Shown here: positions 1 to 6,889 of the stretch, piece after piece
Layout of the letters: each line of letters starts with the position of its first letter
How positions within the stretch are numbered: the first letter of the stretch is position 1
Assembly (NCBI RefSeq): GCF_027912495.1
Contig: NZ_CP115463.1
Coordinates: 806,001-870,000 of the forward strand
Source: Caulobacter sp. NIBR1757
GTDB lineage: Bacteria; Pseudomonadota; Alphaproteobacteria; Caulobacterales; Caulobacteraceae
Reading direction: 5' to 3'
Length of the DNA stretch: 64,000 nucleotides
The notes under the pieces: generated by a model
The model's database searches: none
Seen by the model: the letters and a program-made list of their open reading frames with translations, nothing else
Told to the model about the DNA's origin: nothing
Program-made: the position numbers and the translations under genes

Positions 1-210
1 CGGCGCTGGCGCACAACGATCCTGACCGAGGGACTGCCGTACGGCGGTTACTGGCTGATCGAACTGACGCCGGAGGGGGCCGGCGCCAGGGTGCGGGTCA
101 GCGAGCACGGCTTCGTCGACAACCTCGCCTTCCGGGCGCTGGGCCGCTTCGTGTTCGGCTTCGACAGCAGCCTGAAGACCTGGCTGGCCGATCTCGCTTC
201 GGCGCGTTGA
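1..210 (+). CDS. SRPBCC-like protein, C-terminal part only
   Basis: The frame is open from the first base and ends in TGA at 208-210, so only the last 69 residues are visible. The fragment has alternating hydrophobic strands (YWLIEL, ARVRVSEHG) followed by a helix with FGFDSSLKTWLADL. That is the usual end of START/SRPBCC (polyketide cyclase-like) domains, where a long C-terminal helix closes the ligand cavity. Ligand and role cannot be inferred. The next gene, an acyl-CoA synthetase, starts 59 bases downstream on the same strand and could be co-transcribed. The family call rests on a short fragment. Confidence 0.5.
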   Translation, partial: RRWRTTILTEGLPYGGYWLIELTPEGAGARVRVSEHGFVDNLAFRALGRFVFGFDSSLKTWLADLASAR

Positions 211-269
211 CAGGACCTAGGGGAAGCCTCCTAACTCTCCTCAAAACAAGTGTTTGAGGGAGTGACGAC

Positions 270-1916
270 ATGGCCGGCTGGACCTTCGCGGACGTGTGGG
301 AAGAGATCGCCGCGGCGACTCCGGAGCGGCCGGCCCAGATCCAGGGCGACCGGGTGGTCAGCTGGCGCGGCTTCGACCGGCGGGCCAACGCCCTGGCGGC
401 GCATTTCGTCGGCAAGGGCCTGGGCCACCAGGCCAAGGTGGCCGCCTTCCTCTACAATGCGCCGGAGTATCTCGAGACCTATTACGCGGCCTTCAAGGCG
501 GGCCTGGCGCCGGTCAACACCAACTACCGGTATGAGCCGGAAGAGCTGTTCTACCTGTTCGACAACGCCGACACCGAGGCGATCGTCTTCCACGCCGGGT
601 TCGCCGACAAGCTGGCGGTCATCAAGGACCGGTTGCCGGGCGTGAAGGCCTGGGTGGCGGTGGCCGAGCCGGGAGCGGCGATCCCGGACTGGGCCGACGA
701 GTACGAGAGCGTCGTCGCGGCCGGCGCCGACCGCTTCGTCGCGCCCTGGGGCCGCTCGGGCGACGACCTGCTGCTGCTCTACACCGGCGGCACCACCGGT
801 ATGCCCAAGGGGGTGATGTGGCGCCAGGACGACCTGTTCCAGGTGCTGGGCGCGGGCGGCAACGTCGCGGCCGGCATCCCGCCGCTGGAAAACGCCGCCG
901 AGGCGGCGGTGCGGGTGACCAGTGGCAAGGCCGGCGACATCGTCCTGCCGCCGCCATCCGTGGTGGTGGTGGCCTGTCCGCTGATGCACGGCACGGCCCA
1001 GTTCGGCAGCTTCGGGGCCATGACCGGCGGCGGCTGCATCGTCAGCCTGCCGTCCAGGCGGTTCGATCCGGTCGAGCTGTGGAACGAGGTCGAGCGGACC
1101 GGGGCCAACAGCGTCTCGATCGTCGGCATGGCCTTCGCGGCGCCGATGCTGGATGCGCTGAACGCCAGTCCGGGACGCTGGGACCTGTCGAAGGTGCAGC
1201 GGCTGGGCTCCTCGGGGACGGTGTGGTCCTTCGAGAACAAGCAGGCGCTGCTCGGCCATCTGCCGGAAGGCTGCGTGATCTTCGATTCGCTGGGCTCGTC
1301 GGAGGCGGTGGGCCTGGGCGGTTCGCAGTCGGTGAAGGGGGCGGAGGCCGGGACGGCGCAGTTCCTGGTCGGGCCCAATTCGGCGGTGTTCAAGGAGGAC
1401 GGCACGCGGGTCGAGCCCGGCTCCGGCGAGCGCGGGCTGGTGGCGGTCGGCGGCTTCATTCCGGTCGGCTACTACAAGGACCCCGAGAAGTCGGCCAAGA
1501 CCTTCCGCGAGTATGAGGGCCGGCGCTGGTCGCTGCCGGGCGACTTCGCCGAGGTCAACGCCGACGGGACGATGAAGCTGCTCGGACGCGGCTCGCAGGT
1601 GATCAATACCGGCGGCGAGAAGGTCTTCCCCGAGGAGGTCGAGGAGGCGCTGAAGCTGCACCCGGACGTCAGGGACGCCGTGGTGGTGGGGATTCCGGAC
1701 CCGCGGTTCGGGGAGAAGATCTGCGCCATGGTCGATGTGCGGGAGGGGGTGGCGCTGACCCTGGCCGATTTCACCGCCCACCTGAAGGGCAGGCTGGCCG
1801 ACTACAAGGCGCCGCGGGCCTTGGTCCTGGCCCCCGTGGTGCGGGCCCCGAACGGCAAGGTCGACTACAAGGGGGTGCGGGCCGAGGCGCTCGAGGCGCT
1901 GGGGGTGAAGTCCTAA
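270..1916 (+). CDS. Acyl-CoA synthetase (AMP-dependent, FadD-like)
   Basis: The 548-residue enzyme activates a fatty or other carboxylic acid with ATP and CoA through an acyl-adenylate. The AMP-binding signature YTGGTTGMPKG lies at about residues 171-181. A GRGSQVINTGGEKVFPEEVE stretch marks the hinge and A8 region, and the invariant C-terminal lysine is in PNGKVDYK (about K530). Length is normal for the family. The ATG at 270 follows a GAGGGAG ribosome site. The downstream minus-strand dienoyl-CoA-reductase-like SDR fits a beta-oxidation role. The chain length of the substrate cannot be read from sequence. Confidence 0.9.
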   Translation: MAGWTFADVWEEIAAATPERPAQIQGDRVVSWRGFDRRANALAAHFVGKGLGHQAKVAAFLYNAPEYLETYYAAFKAGLAPVNTNYRYEPEELFYLFDNADTEAIVFHAGFADKLAVIKDRLPGVKAWVAVAEPGAAIPDWADEYESVVAAGADRFVAPWGRSGDDLLLLYTGGTTGMPKGVMWRQDDLFQVLGAGGNVAAGIPPLENAAEAAVRVTSGKAGDIVLPPPSVVVVACPLMHGTAQFGSFGAMTGGGCIVSLPSRRFDPVELWNEVERTGANSVSIVGMAFAAPMLDALNASPGRWDLSKVQRLGSSGTVWSFENKQALLGHLPEGCVIFDSLGSSEAVGLGGSQSVKGAEAGTAQFLVGPNSAVFKEDGTRVEPGSGERGLVAVGGFIPVGYYKDPEKSAKTFREYEGRRWSLPGDFAEVNADGTMKLLGRGSQVINTGGEKVFPEEVEEALKLHPDVRDAVVVGIPDPRFGEKICAMVDVREGVALTLADFTAHLKGRLADYKAPRALVLAPVVRAPNGKVDYKGVRAEALEALGVKS

Positions 1917-1935
1917 ACCCCGGCGACGCAGTCGC

Positions 1936-2104
1936 CGTCCCTCCCCGAATTGGGGAGGGCAGGCGCGAAGCGCCGGGTGGGGAAGTGGGTCACCGGCCCC
2001 ACCAGTCAGGCTTCTCAGCGCTTCGTCTTCAAGGTCTCGGACCGACTTCCCCACCCGACGCGCGTAACCGCGCGTCTGCCCTCCCCAATTCGGGGAGGGA
2101 GGTT
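1936..2104. repeat. Family B long inverted repeat, copy 1
   Basis: This intergenic element lies between convergent genes. It opens with a self-complementary CTCCCCGAATTGGGGAG. A distal arm (about 2046-2100) is complementary to the opening arm (about 1940-1990), so it can form a long imperfect stem with a variable centre. Similar copies lie at 50619-50792 and 62454-62620. The terminal GAGGTTA supplies the TAA stop codon of the minus-strand NUDIX gene. It may act as a bidirectional terminator or mRNA-protecting structure. Confidence 0.85.
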
Positions 2105-2573
2105 ATTCGCCGATCATCCGGGGTTCGGTCGGGATATCCCCCGCCAGCAGCGGCCGCAGATGCCCGGCCAGCCCGCCGGGATAGATCGGCTCGTCGCTCA
2201 CCGCGATCTCATCGACCGACCACCAGCGCATGCCCTTCACGACCCGCCGTTCGAGGTCGGTCCATCCGTGGTCGGACAACTCCTCGTGCGCCACCCGGAC
2301 GATGAAGTAGCTCTCGACCAGCCGGCGGGGTTCGTCCTCGACCAGCATGTCGTGCTGCCGGCGCCAGACCACGGGGCCGAAGTCGGCCTCCGCATGTCCC
2401 GTCTCTTCCAGCAGCTCGCGCCGGGCCGCCTCGATCAGGCTCTCGCCCTCATCGACGCCACCGCCGACCGTGCACCAGCCGGCAGAGCGGCCGTCATCGA
2501 AGTTCAGCAGCAACAGCCGGTCGGCCGGCGACAGCAGCACCAGCCGGACCGTCAGCCGTTCCCTGGGGATCAG
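2103..2573 (-). CDS. NUDIX hydrolase
   Basis: The NUDIX box reads GGVDEGESLIEAARRELLEE then TGH, which matches GX5EX7REUXEEXGU. This predicts Mg-dependent hydrolysis of a nucleoside-diphosphate-linked substrate that cannot be named. The start is uncertain. The only upstream ATG (2636) would add about 20 residues read out of the upstream SDR gene. A CTG at 2573 overlaps the SDR stop (CTGA) and keeps the first beta strand. A GTG at 2540 would remove that strand. I use 2573. The overlap implies translational coupling to the SDR. The TAA stop lies in the family B repeat. Confidence 0.8.
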   Translation of the reverse strand: MIPRERLTVRLVLLSPADRLLLLNFDDGRSAGWCTVGGGVDEGESLIEAARRELLEETGHAEADFGPVVWRRQHDMLVEDEPRRLVESYFIVRVAHEELSDHGWTDLERRVVKGMRWWSVDEIAVSDEPIYPGGLAGHLRPLLAGDIPTEPRMIGE

Positions 2574-3472
2574 ACCGTGCGCTTGGCCCGGTCCTTCTCG
2601 TTGGTCGCCCGGATGGCCGCCGTCGCCTGGGCCCATTGCTCGTCACCCCATTCGGTCATGCGCGCGAAGTTGCCGCCGGTGGCGTTGTAGGCGGCGCCGT
2701 CGATGGCGATGGTCTGGCCGTTCACATAGGTCGACAGCGGGTGCAACAGATAGACCGCCAGGTTGGCCAGTTCGCGCATCTCGCCGACGCGGCCGAGCGG
2801 GTTGCCCTTCATGTCGCCATAGGCGCTCTCGCCGGGGTTCAGGCGGGCGCTCATGCCCTCGGTCGGGAAGGGGCCGGGGGCGATGGCGTTGAAGCGGATG
2901 CCCTTGGGGCCCCATTCGACAGCCAGGGACTGGGTCATGACGTTCAGGCCCGCCTTGGACATGGCGCTGGGCACCGTGAACGGACCGCCGTTCCACACCC
3001 AGGTGGTCAGGATGGAGATGACCGAGGCGGAGAGCCCGTCCTTGATCCAGCGCTTGCCGCAGGCCTGGGTTACGAAGAAGCTGCCCCGGAAAACGATGTT
3101 GGAAATGGCGTCGAAGCCGCGCGGCGAGAGGTCTTCCGTGCGGCTGATGAAGTTGCCGGCGGCGTTGTTGACCAGGCCGGTCAGCGGGCCGTCGGCCCAG
3201 ATGGTCTCGACCATCTCCTCAATGGCTTCCGGCACGCGGATGTCGCAGGCGATGCCGGTGACCTTGCCGCCATCCGGATGGGCGGCCATCAGTTCCTGGG
3301 CGGTTTCCTCAAGGATGCCGCCGCGCCGGCCGCAGATGTAGACGTCGGCCCCCAGCATCATGCAGCCCTCGGCCATCACCTTGCCGAGGCCCGTGCCGCC
3401 CCCGGTGATGAGGATGCGTTGGCCCTTCATCAGGCCCGGGCGGTACATCAGGTCGTCGGCGGCGAAGGTCAT
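2570..3472 (-). CDS. SDR oxidoreductase, 2,4-dienoyl-CoA reductase-like
   Basis: The 300-residue Rossmann enzyme has the cofactor motif TGGGTGLG (23-30) and NNAAG (102-106). The active-site lysine is K173 in PSAMSKAG, but the residue four before it is Ser169, not the classical Tyr. The segment after it (LAVEWGPKGIRFNAIAPGPF) resembles mitochondrial and peroxisomal 2,4-dienoyl-CoA reductases, which also depart from the YxxxK rule. It probably reduces dienoyl-CoA intermediates of unsaturated fatty-acid oxidation, consistent with the nearby acyl-CoA synthetase. ATG 3472 has a GGGAG ribosome site; the longer frame to 3526 lacks one. Confidence 0.85.
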   Translation of the reverse strand: MTFAADDLMYRPGLMKGQRILITGGGTGLGKVMAEGCMMLGADVYICGRRGGILEETAQELMAAHPDGGKVTGIACDIRVPEAIEEMVETIWADGPLTGLVNNAAGNFISRTEDLSPRGFDAISNIVFRGSFFVTQACGKRWIKDGLSASVISILTTWVWNGGPFTVPSAMSKAGLNVMTQSLAVEWGPKGIRFNAIAPGPFPTEGMSARLNPGESAYGDMKGNPLGRVGEMRELANLAVYLLHPLSTYVNGQTIAIDGAAYNATGGNFARMTEWGDEQWAQATAAIRATNEKDRAKRTV

Positions 3473-3501
3473 GGCGTGTCTCCCTTTTGTGGGAGAAAGG
3501 G

Positions 3502-3532
3502 GAGGGGCTGACCCAAGGTCGGTCAACCCCTC
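3502..3532 (-). terminator. Hairpin downstream of the DUF1190 operon
   Basis: GAGGGGCTGACC (3502-3513) pairs with GGTCAACCCCTC (3521-3532) apart from one G-U or mismatch position. On the minus strand the stem is followed by CCCTTTC. It lies 26 bases past the DUF1190 stop and just upstream of the SDR ribosome site, so it could end the DUF2491-DUF350-DUF1190 transcript. Confidence 0.5.
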
Positions 3533-3557
3533 TTTCCGTGAACGTCAGGCGTGAACG

Positions 3558-4157
3558 TCAGCCGCCCCGGCTGCCGCCATAGGAGCGGCTGCCGCCGCCG
3601 AAGCCGCCGCGGGAGACCACGGTGCTGCGGCTCTGCACCCGGGCCGGGGCGTTGCGGATCGCCGCCGGCGGGTCGAGGCCCTGACGGCCGACGCTGGTGC
3701 GGCCGGTGGCGTAGTCGTGGTTCACCCGGCCGCCCCAGCCGGTGTAGTAGTCGCCGCCGCGCCGGTAGAGGCCGGTGCCGCGATAGCCGCCGCCGTCCAG
3801 CATCCGGCCGATGATGAAGCCGGTCAGCAGGGGGGTGAAGAAGCTGCCGCCGCCGGCCTGGCTGCGCGGCACGCACTGGCCCTCGCCATAGACGTCCTCG
3901 CAGGTCTTCTGTTCGGCGTACTTGGGAGCGTTGGCGTCGTCCTTGAGGGCGGCGGCGTAGCCCTTGTCGCACTCCTCGTCGCTGACCTTGTTCTCGGCCT
4001 TGCACTGGTCGAGGCTGGCGTAGGCGAAGGCCTCGACCGGGTCCTTGTTGAGCTGGGCCTCGGCCTGCGAGACGTTGGGGGTCCCGTCGCAGGCCCCGAT
4101 GCTCAGCGAGGCGCCGCACATCAGGCTGGTCAGGGTCAGGGATCGGGATCGCATCAT
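3558..4157 (-). CDS. yjfM-like: DUF1190 (YgiB/YjfM-type) lipoprotein
   Basis: This 199-residue protein has a signal peptide ending in a lipobox-like IGAC (Cys near 23), so it is probably a lipoprotein. The core has the family's cysteine-spaced pattern: QCKAENKVSDEECDKGYAAAL, APKYAEQKTCEDVYGEGQC, followed by a Gly/Ser/Arg/Tyr-rich low-complexity tail ending in GGSRGG. It is the last gene of the minus-strand operon DUF2491-DUF350-DUF1190, 12 bases after DUF350. In E. coli the homologue is YjfM of the yjfIJKLMC operon. Molecular function is unknown. A second in-frame ATG at 4154 is equally possible. Confidence 0.85.
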   Translation of the reverse strand: MMRSRSLTLTSLMCGASLSIGACDGTPNVSQAEAQLNKDPVEAFAYASLDQCKAENKVSDEECDKGYAAALKDDANAPKYAEQKTCEDVYGEGQCVPRSQAGGGSFFTPLLTGFIIGRMLDGGGYRGTGLYRRGGDYYTGWGGRVNHDYATGRTSVGRQGLDPPAAIRNAPARVQSRSTVVSRGGFGGGSRSYGGSRGG

Positions 4158-4169
4158 GGCCGGGCGCCC

Positions 4170-4586
4170 CTATGAGGTCATGCTGGCGGCGTTGATCAGG
4201 CCGACCGCGATGTTGATGCTGGCCAGGTAGACGGCGGTGGCCATCTCGCCGGCCTCGATGCGGGCCTTGACGTCCTTCAGGAAGATCACCCGCACGATGG
4301 TGAAGGCGACGATCTGGATGACGCCGGCCAGCGCGCCCCAGGCCAGCAGCTCAGGCAGGCTGGTGGTGTGGGTCAGGGCCGAGGCCAGGGCCAGGACGTA
4401 GCCGATCAGGGCCCCGCCGAGCGCCACGGCGGCGGCGACGTTGCCCTGCCGGATGAGGTCCGTCTCCTTGTAGGGCGTCACCCACTGGTAGAGGACCTTG
4501 AAGATCAGAGCCAGGACCCCGGCCACGGCGAAGGCGACCAGGAAATACTGGGCGCCGACGCCGAAGGTGAAGAAGTCGAAGTACAT
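4170..4586 (-). CDS. yjfL-like: DUF350 (YjfL-type) inner-membrane protein
   Basis: The 138-residue protein is almost entirely hydrophobic, with four predicted membrane segments (about 10-30, 50-70, 80-102, 118-136). A polar loop with VTPYKETDLIRQGN follows the first segment, as is typical of DUF350. A strong GGGAGGAAA ribosome site precedes ATG 4586. It sits between DUF2491 (36-base gap upstream) and DUF1190 (12-base gap downstream), the yjfK-yjfL-yjfM order. It likely anchors or forms a membrane complex for this module; no biochemical activity is known. Confidence 0.88.
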   Translation of the reverse strand: MYFDFFTFGVGAQYFLVAFAVAGVLALIFKVLYQWVTPYKETDLIRQGNVAAAVALGGALIGYVLALASALTHTTSLPELLAWGALAGVIQIVAFTIVRVIFLKDVKARIEAGEMATAVYLASINIAVGLINAASMTS

Positions 4587-4622
4587 TGCGGGTTTCCTCC
4601 CGTTGGAAGTCGAGACGGCCGG

Positions 4623-5270
4623 TCAGGCCGAGAATTCACCGAAGGCCAGCGGTACGCCGACCATGATCTCGTGGGTCAGCTCGCCGCCCTTTTCCGGCTC
4701 CATGGCGATGGCCAGCAGCAGTTCGCGGCCCTCGCCGCCGAGGTCGCGGGCGTAGAGCATGCAGGTCTGGTAGATGCGGGCGTAGGGCGCAAGGGCGGCG
4801 CGGTCGTCCCAGATGTCTTCCCAGAAGCTGACCGGCGCCTGGCGGCCCTCGTCCTCGCTGAACCAGTAGCGCTGGAAGGGCGGCAGGTCGTTCTCCAGCC
4901 AGACCGGATCCTGCAGCCGGTCGTTCCACAGCCGCTTTTCCTGGCCGCTGGCCGGATATTCGCTGCGCCAGGGGGCGAACAGGGTGAAGTCGTTGGCGTC
5001 GCTGCCGTCGCGCTCGTCGCTGACCGCCTGGAACAGCAGATGATCGTCCGTATAGAAGCGATGCACATAGCCGCCGGCGTCGAGTTTGATCAGGCCCTGG
5101 GCGGTGATCTCCAGGGTGTCGCGGTCCATCTTGAAGCTGGCTTCCGCGCCGAGGCGCCGCCAGGCCAGCGGATCGAGGCGAATCGTGCGGCCGACGGTGA
5201 CGTTGCGCACAACGGCCAGATGGTCGGCGGGGCCGGCCTCGTCCTTGCGGCCAAACAGCTTGCCGAACAT
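4623..5270 (-). CDS. yjfK-like: DUF2491 (YjfK-type) protein
   Basis: This 215-residue soluble protein starts MFGKLFGRKDE, the usual opening of YjfK homologues. It contains a long beta-rich core (DRDTLEITAQGLIKLDAGGYVHRFY; DYSLFAPW-like region) and no signal peptide. ATG 5270 has a GAGGG site 8 bases upstream. A GTG at 5288 gives a longer frame but poorer spacing. It is the first gene of the minus-strand half of the yjf-type module and is divergent from the DUF2170-PspA-ATP-grasp half. Function is unknown; family membership is the main evidence. Confidence 0.82.
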   Translation of the reverse strand: MFGKLFGRKDEAGPADHLAVVRNVTVGRTIRLDPLAWRRLGAEASFKMDRDTLEITAQGLIKLDAGGYVHRFYTDDHLLFQAVSDERDGSDANDFTLFAPWRSEYPASGQEKRLWNDRLQDPVWLENDLPPFQRYWFSEDEGRQAPVSFWEDIWDDRAALAPYARIYQTCMLYARDLGGEGRELLLAIAMEPEKGGELTHEIMVGVPLAFGEFSA

Positions 5271-5351
5271 CAGCGGACCCTCACGCACACGTCTACGTTA
5301 CGGAGTCTGGCGCCCGCCGTTCGACAACGCAATGTTTGCGAAGATGCGCAA

Positions 5352-5367
5352 AACCGTCGTGACGGTT
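5352..5367. promoter_or_regulatory. 16-bp palindrome midway between divergent yjf-type operons
   Basis: AACCGTC-GT-GACGGTT is a perfect inverted repeat with 7-bp arms. It is almost equidistant from the two divergent start codons (82 bases to 5270, 97 bases to 5464). The position suits a shared operator. No known regulator motif was recognised. Confidence 0.5.
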
Positions 5368-5428
5368 CGATATCCACCGGGCGGCGCCTCCTTGCGCCAT
5401 GGCCCCATACGACGCCCTCCAAAGCCCC

Positions 5429-5463
5429 TTGTCAAGCGTTCATGGTACGCATACCTTGAACGC
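5429..5463 (+). promoter_or_regulatory. Promoter overlapped by a 28-bp near-palindrome abutting the DUF2170 start
   Basis: TTGTCA (5429-5434) and TACCTT (5452-5457) are 17 bases apart. GCATACC also resembles the Caulobacter -10 pattern GCTANAWC. Over the same bases lies a near-perfect inverted repeat, 5436-5463. Its left arm is GCGTTCATGGTA and its right arm TACCTTGAACGC, matching at 11 of 12 positions around a CGCA loop. The repeat ends at the base before ATG 5464. Transcription from this -10 would start close to the ATG, giving a nearly leaderless message with an operator over the core promoter. Confidence 0.5.
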
Positions 5464-6111
5464 ATGCCCAGTGCTCCAACCCGAGCGGACAAAGCCGTCA
5501 CCCGGACCCGCGAATGGCGCGAGGCCCGCAAGCGCGCGGGATTCGTGAAGATGGAGGTCTGGGCGCCGGCGGCTTGCAAGGCGGACATTCAGAACGCCGT
5601 GCGCGCCATCGTGATAGACTCCAGCAGCGCCCCAGGCGGCGCATCGAAAGGCAGCCGGCCCATGGATCAGGTGATCGACACGGCGTGGACGATCCACGCG
5701 CTCAAGCGGGAGCTGGACTACAGCGCCCTGGTCCGTGAGGGCGAACTCAAGGCCCAGGTGATCGAGGGCGCCGATCCGGTGCTGCTGGTCACCATGTGCG
5801 AATACGGCGACCTGCCCATCTATGTCAGCGCCGGTCCCGAACAGATCGTCGTCTCGGTCGTGCTGTGGCCGGTCGAGGAGCAGGAGGATCGCGAGGAGTT
5901 CAACGTCTTCCTGCTGAAGGCCCAGAAGCTGGTGCCGCTGTCGAACTTCGGCATCACCACCATCGACGACCGCGACTATTACGAGCTGTTCGGCGAGATC
6001 GCCGCCAAGACCAGCCTGCAGACCATCCTCATCGAGCTGCGCACCCTTGCCGAGAACGCCATCGACGCGGCCTCGGACCTGCGCGACAGCTTCAAAGCCG
6101 CCAAGCGCTAG
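5464..6111 (+). CDS. yjfI-like: DUF2170 (YjfI-type) protein with an extra N-terminal segment
   Basis: The C-terminal 149 residues (from MDQVIDTAW, ATG 5662) are the DUF2170 domain, homologous to E. coli YjfI. The frame is open upstream to ATG 5464 and adds 66 residues with coding-like third positions. These include TREWREARKRAGFVK, then MEVWAPAACKADIQNAVRAI, a basic helix, a beta strand and another helix. This resembles the strand-helix of ribbon-helix-helix or MazE-type antitoxin proteins (R..aG...v.iWvP). If 5464 is the real start the protein is 215 residues and could bind the adjoining palindrome. If not, start at 5662. It heads the plus-strand half of the module, 12 bases before PspA. Confidence 0.75.
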   Translation: MPSAPTRADKAVTRTREWREARKRAGFVKMEVWAPAACKADIQNAVRAIVIDSSSAPGGASKGSRPMDQVIDTAWTIHALKRELDYSALVREGELKAQVIEGADPVLLVTMCEYGDLPIYVSAGPEQIVVSVVLWPVEEQEDREEFNVFLLKAQKLVPLSNFGITTIDDRDYYELFGEIAAKTSLQTILIELRTLAENAIDAASDLRDSFKAAKR

Positions 6112-6123
6112 GAGAAGACCCCC

Positions 6124-6888
6124 ATGTCCATCTGGAACAAATTCTCCGCCCTCTTCCGCGGCACGGCCCATGAGGGCGCGCAGAAGGTGATCGACGCCAA
6201 CGCCCTGCGCATCCTCGACCAGGAAATCCGCGACGCCGACACCGCCCAGGCCAAGGCCCGGGACGACATGGCCGGCCTCGTCGCCCGCCGTCGCATGCTG
6301 GAGACCGAAGGCAATCAACTGGCCCAGCAGGCCCAGAAGTACGAAGCCTCGGCCCGCGCCGCCATGGCCAAGGGCGACCAGGCCCTGGCCCTCGAGGTCG
6401 CCCAGCGCATCGCCGACCTCGAGCGCGACGCCACCCAGAAGTCCGAACAGGTGGCGCAGCTGCGCGCCGCCGAGGACAAGCTGCGCACCATCATCGGCCA
6501 GACCGACACCAAGATCGAAGCCCTGCGCCGCGAAATCGAAGTGGTGAAGGTCAACGACAGCGTCCAGCGCGCCCAGTCGGCGATTGTCGCCCGCAGCGGC
6601 AGCGCCAGCTCGACGGTCGGCTCGGCCGCCGACAGCCTCAAGCGCATCAAGGAGCGCCAGGCGATCAACGAGGAGAAGTTCCGCGCCGCCGGCGAACTGG
6701 AAGACCGCCGCACCGGCGCCGACCTCGACGCCAAGCTGCGCAACGCCGGCATCATGCCGGGCGACAGCAACGCCCATGAGGTGCTGGAACGGCTGATGGC
6801 GCCCAAGGAAGAGGCCCTGAAGCTGGAGGCCCCGCGCCTGCAGATCGAGGCCCCCGACAAGGTCCCCGCCCGGAAGGACGAGCAATAG
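6124..6888 (+). CDS. yjfJ-like: PspA/IM30 family membrane-stress protein (YjfJ-type)
   Basis: The 254-residue protein is dominated by long heptad-like, Glu/Lys/Ala/Gln-rich helices (about 25-160). It begins with the amphipathic MSIWNKFSALFRG that PspA/Vipp1 proteins insert into membranes. PspA-family proteins polymerise on damaged membranes and limit proton leakage. The C-terminal part (170-254) is specific to the YjfJ subgroup (SAADSLKRIKERQAINEEKF). The start has an AGGAGAAGA site. It is followed one base after its stop by the ATP-grasp gene, so expression is coupled. Confidence 0.9.
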   Translation: MSIWNKFSALFRGTAHEGAQKVIDANALRILDQEIRDADTAQAKARDDMAGLVARRRMLETEGNQLAQQAQKYEASARAAMAKGDQALALEVAQRIADLERDATQKSEQVAQLRAAEDKLRTIIGQTDTKIEALRREIEVVKVNDSVQRAQSAIVARSGSASSTVGSAADSLKRIKERQAINEEKFRAAGELEDRRTGADLDAKLRNAGIMPGDSNAHEVLERLMAPKEEALKLEAPRLQIEAPDKVPARKDEQ

Positions 6889-6889
6889 C

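Noticed and set aside
231..2054. Open frame of 607 codons antisense to the acyl-CoA synthetase
   Set aside because: Shadow of high GC third positions; His/Arg/Gly-rich composition without domains, while the plus strand has clear AMP-binding motifs.
5086..5463. Upstream part of the frame leading into DUF2170
   Set aside because: It overlaps the start of the divergent DUF2491 gene and has no coding signature before ATG 5464.
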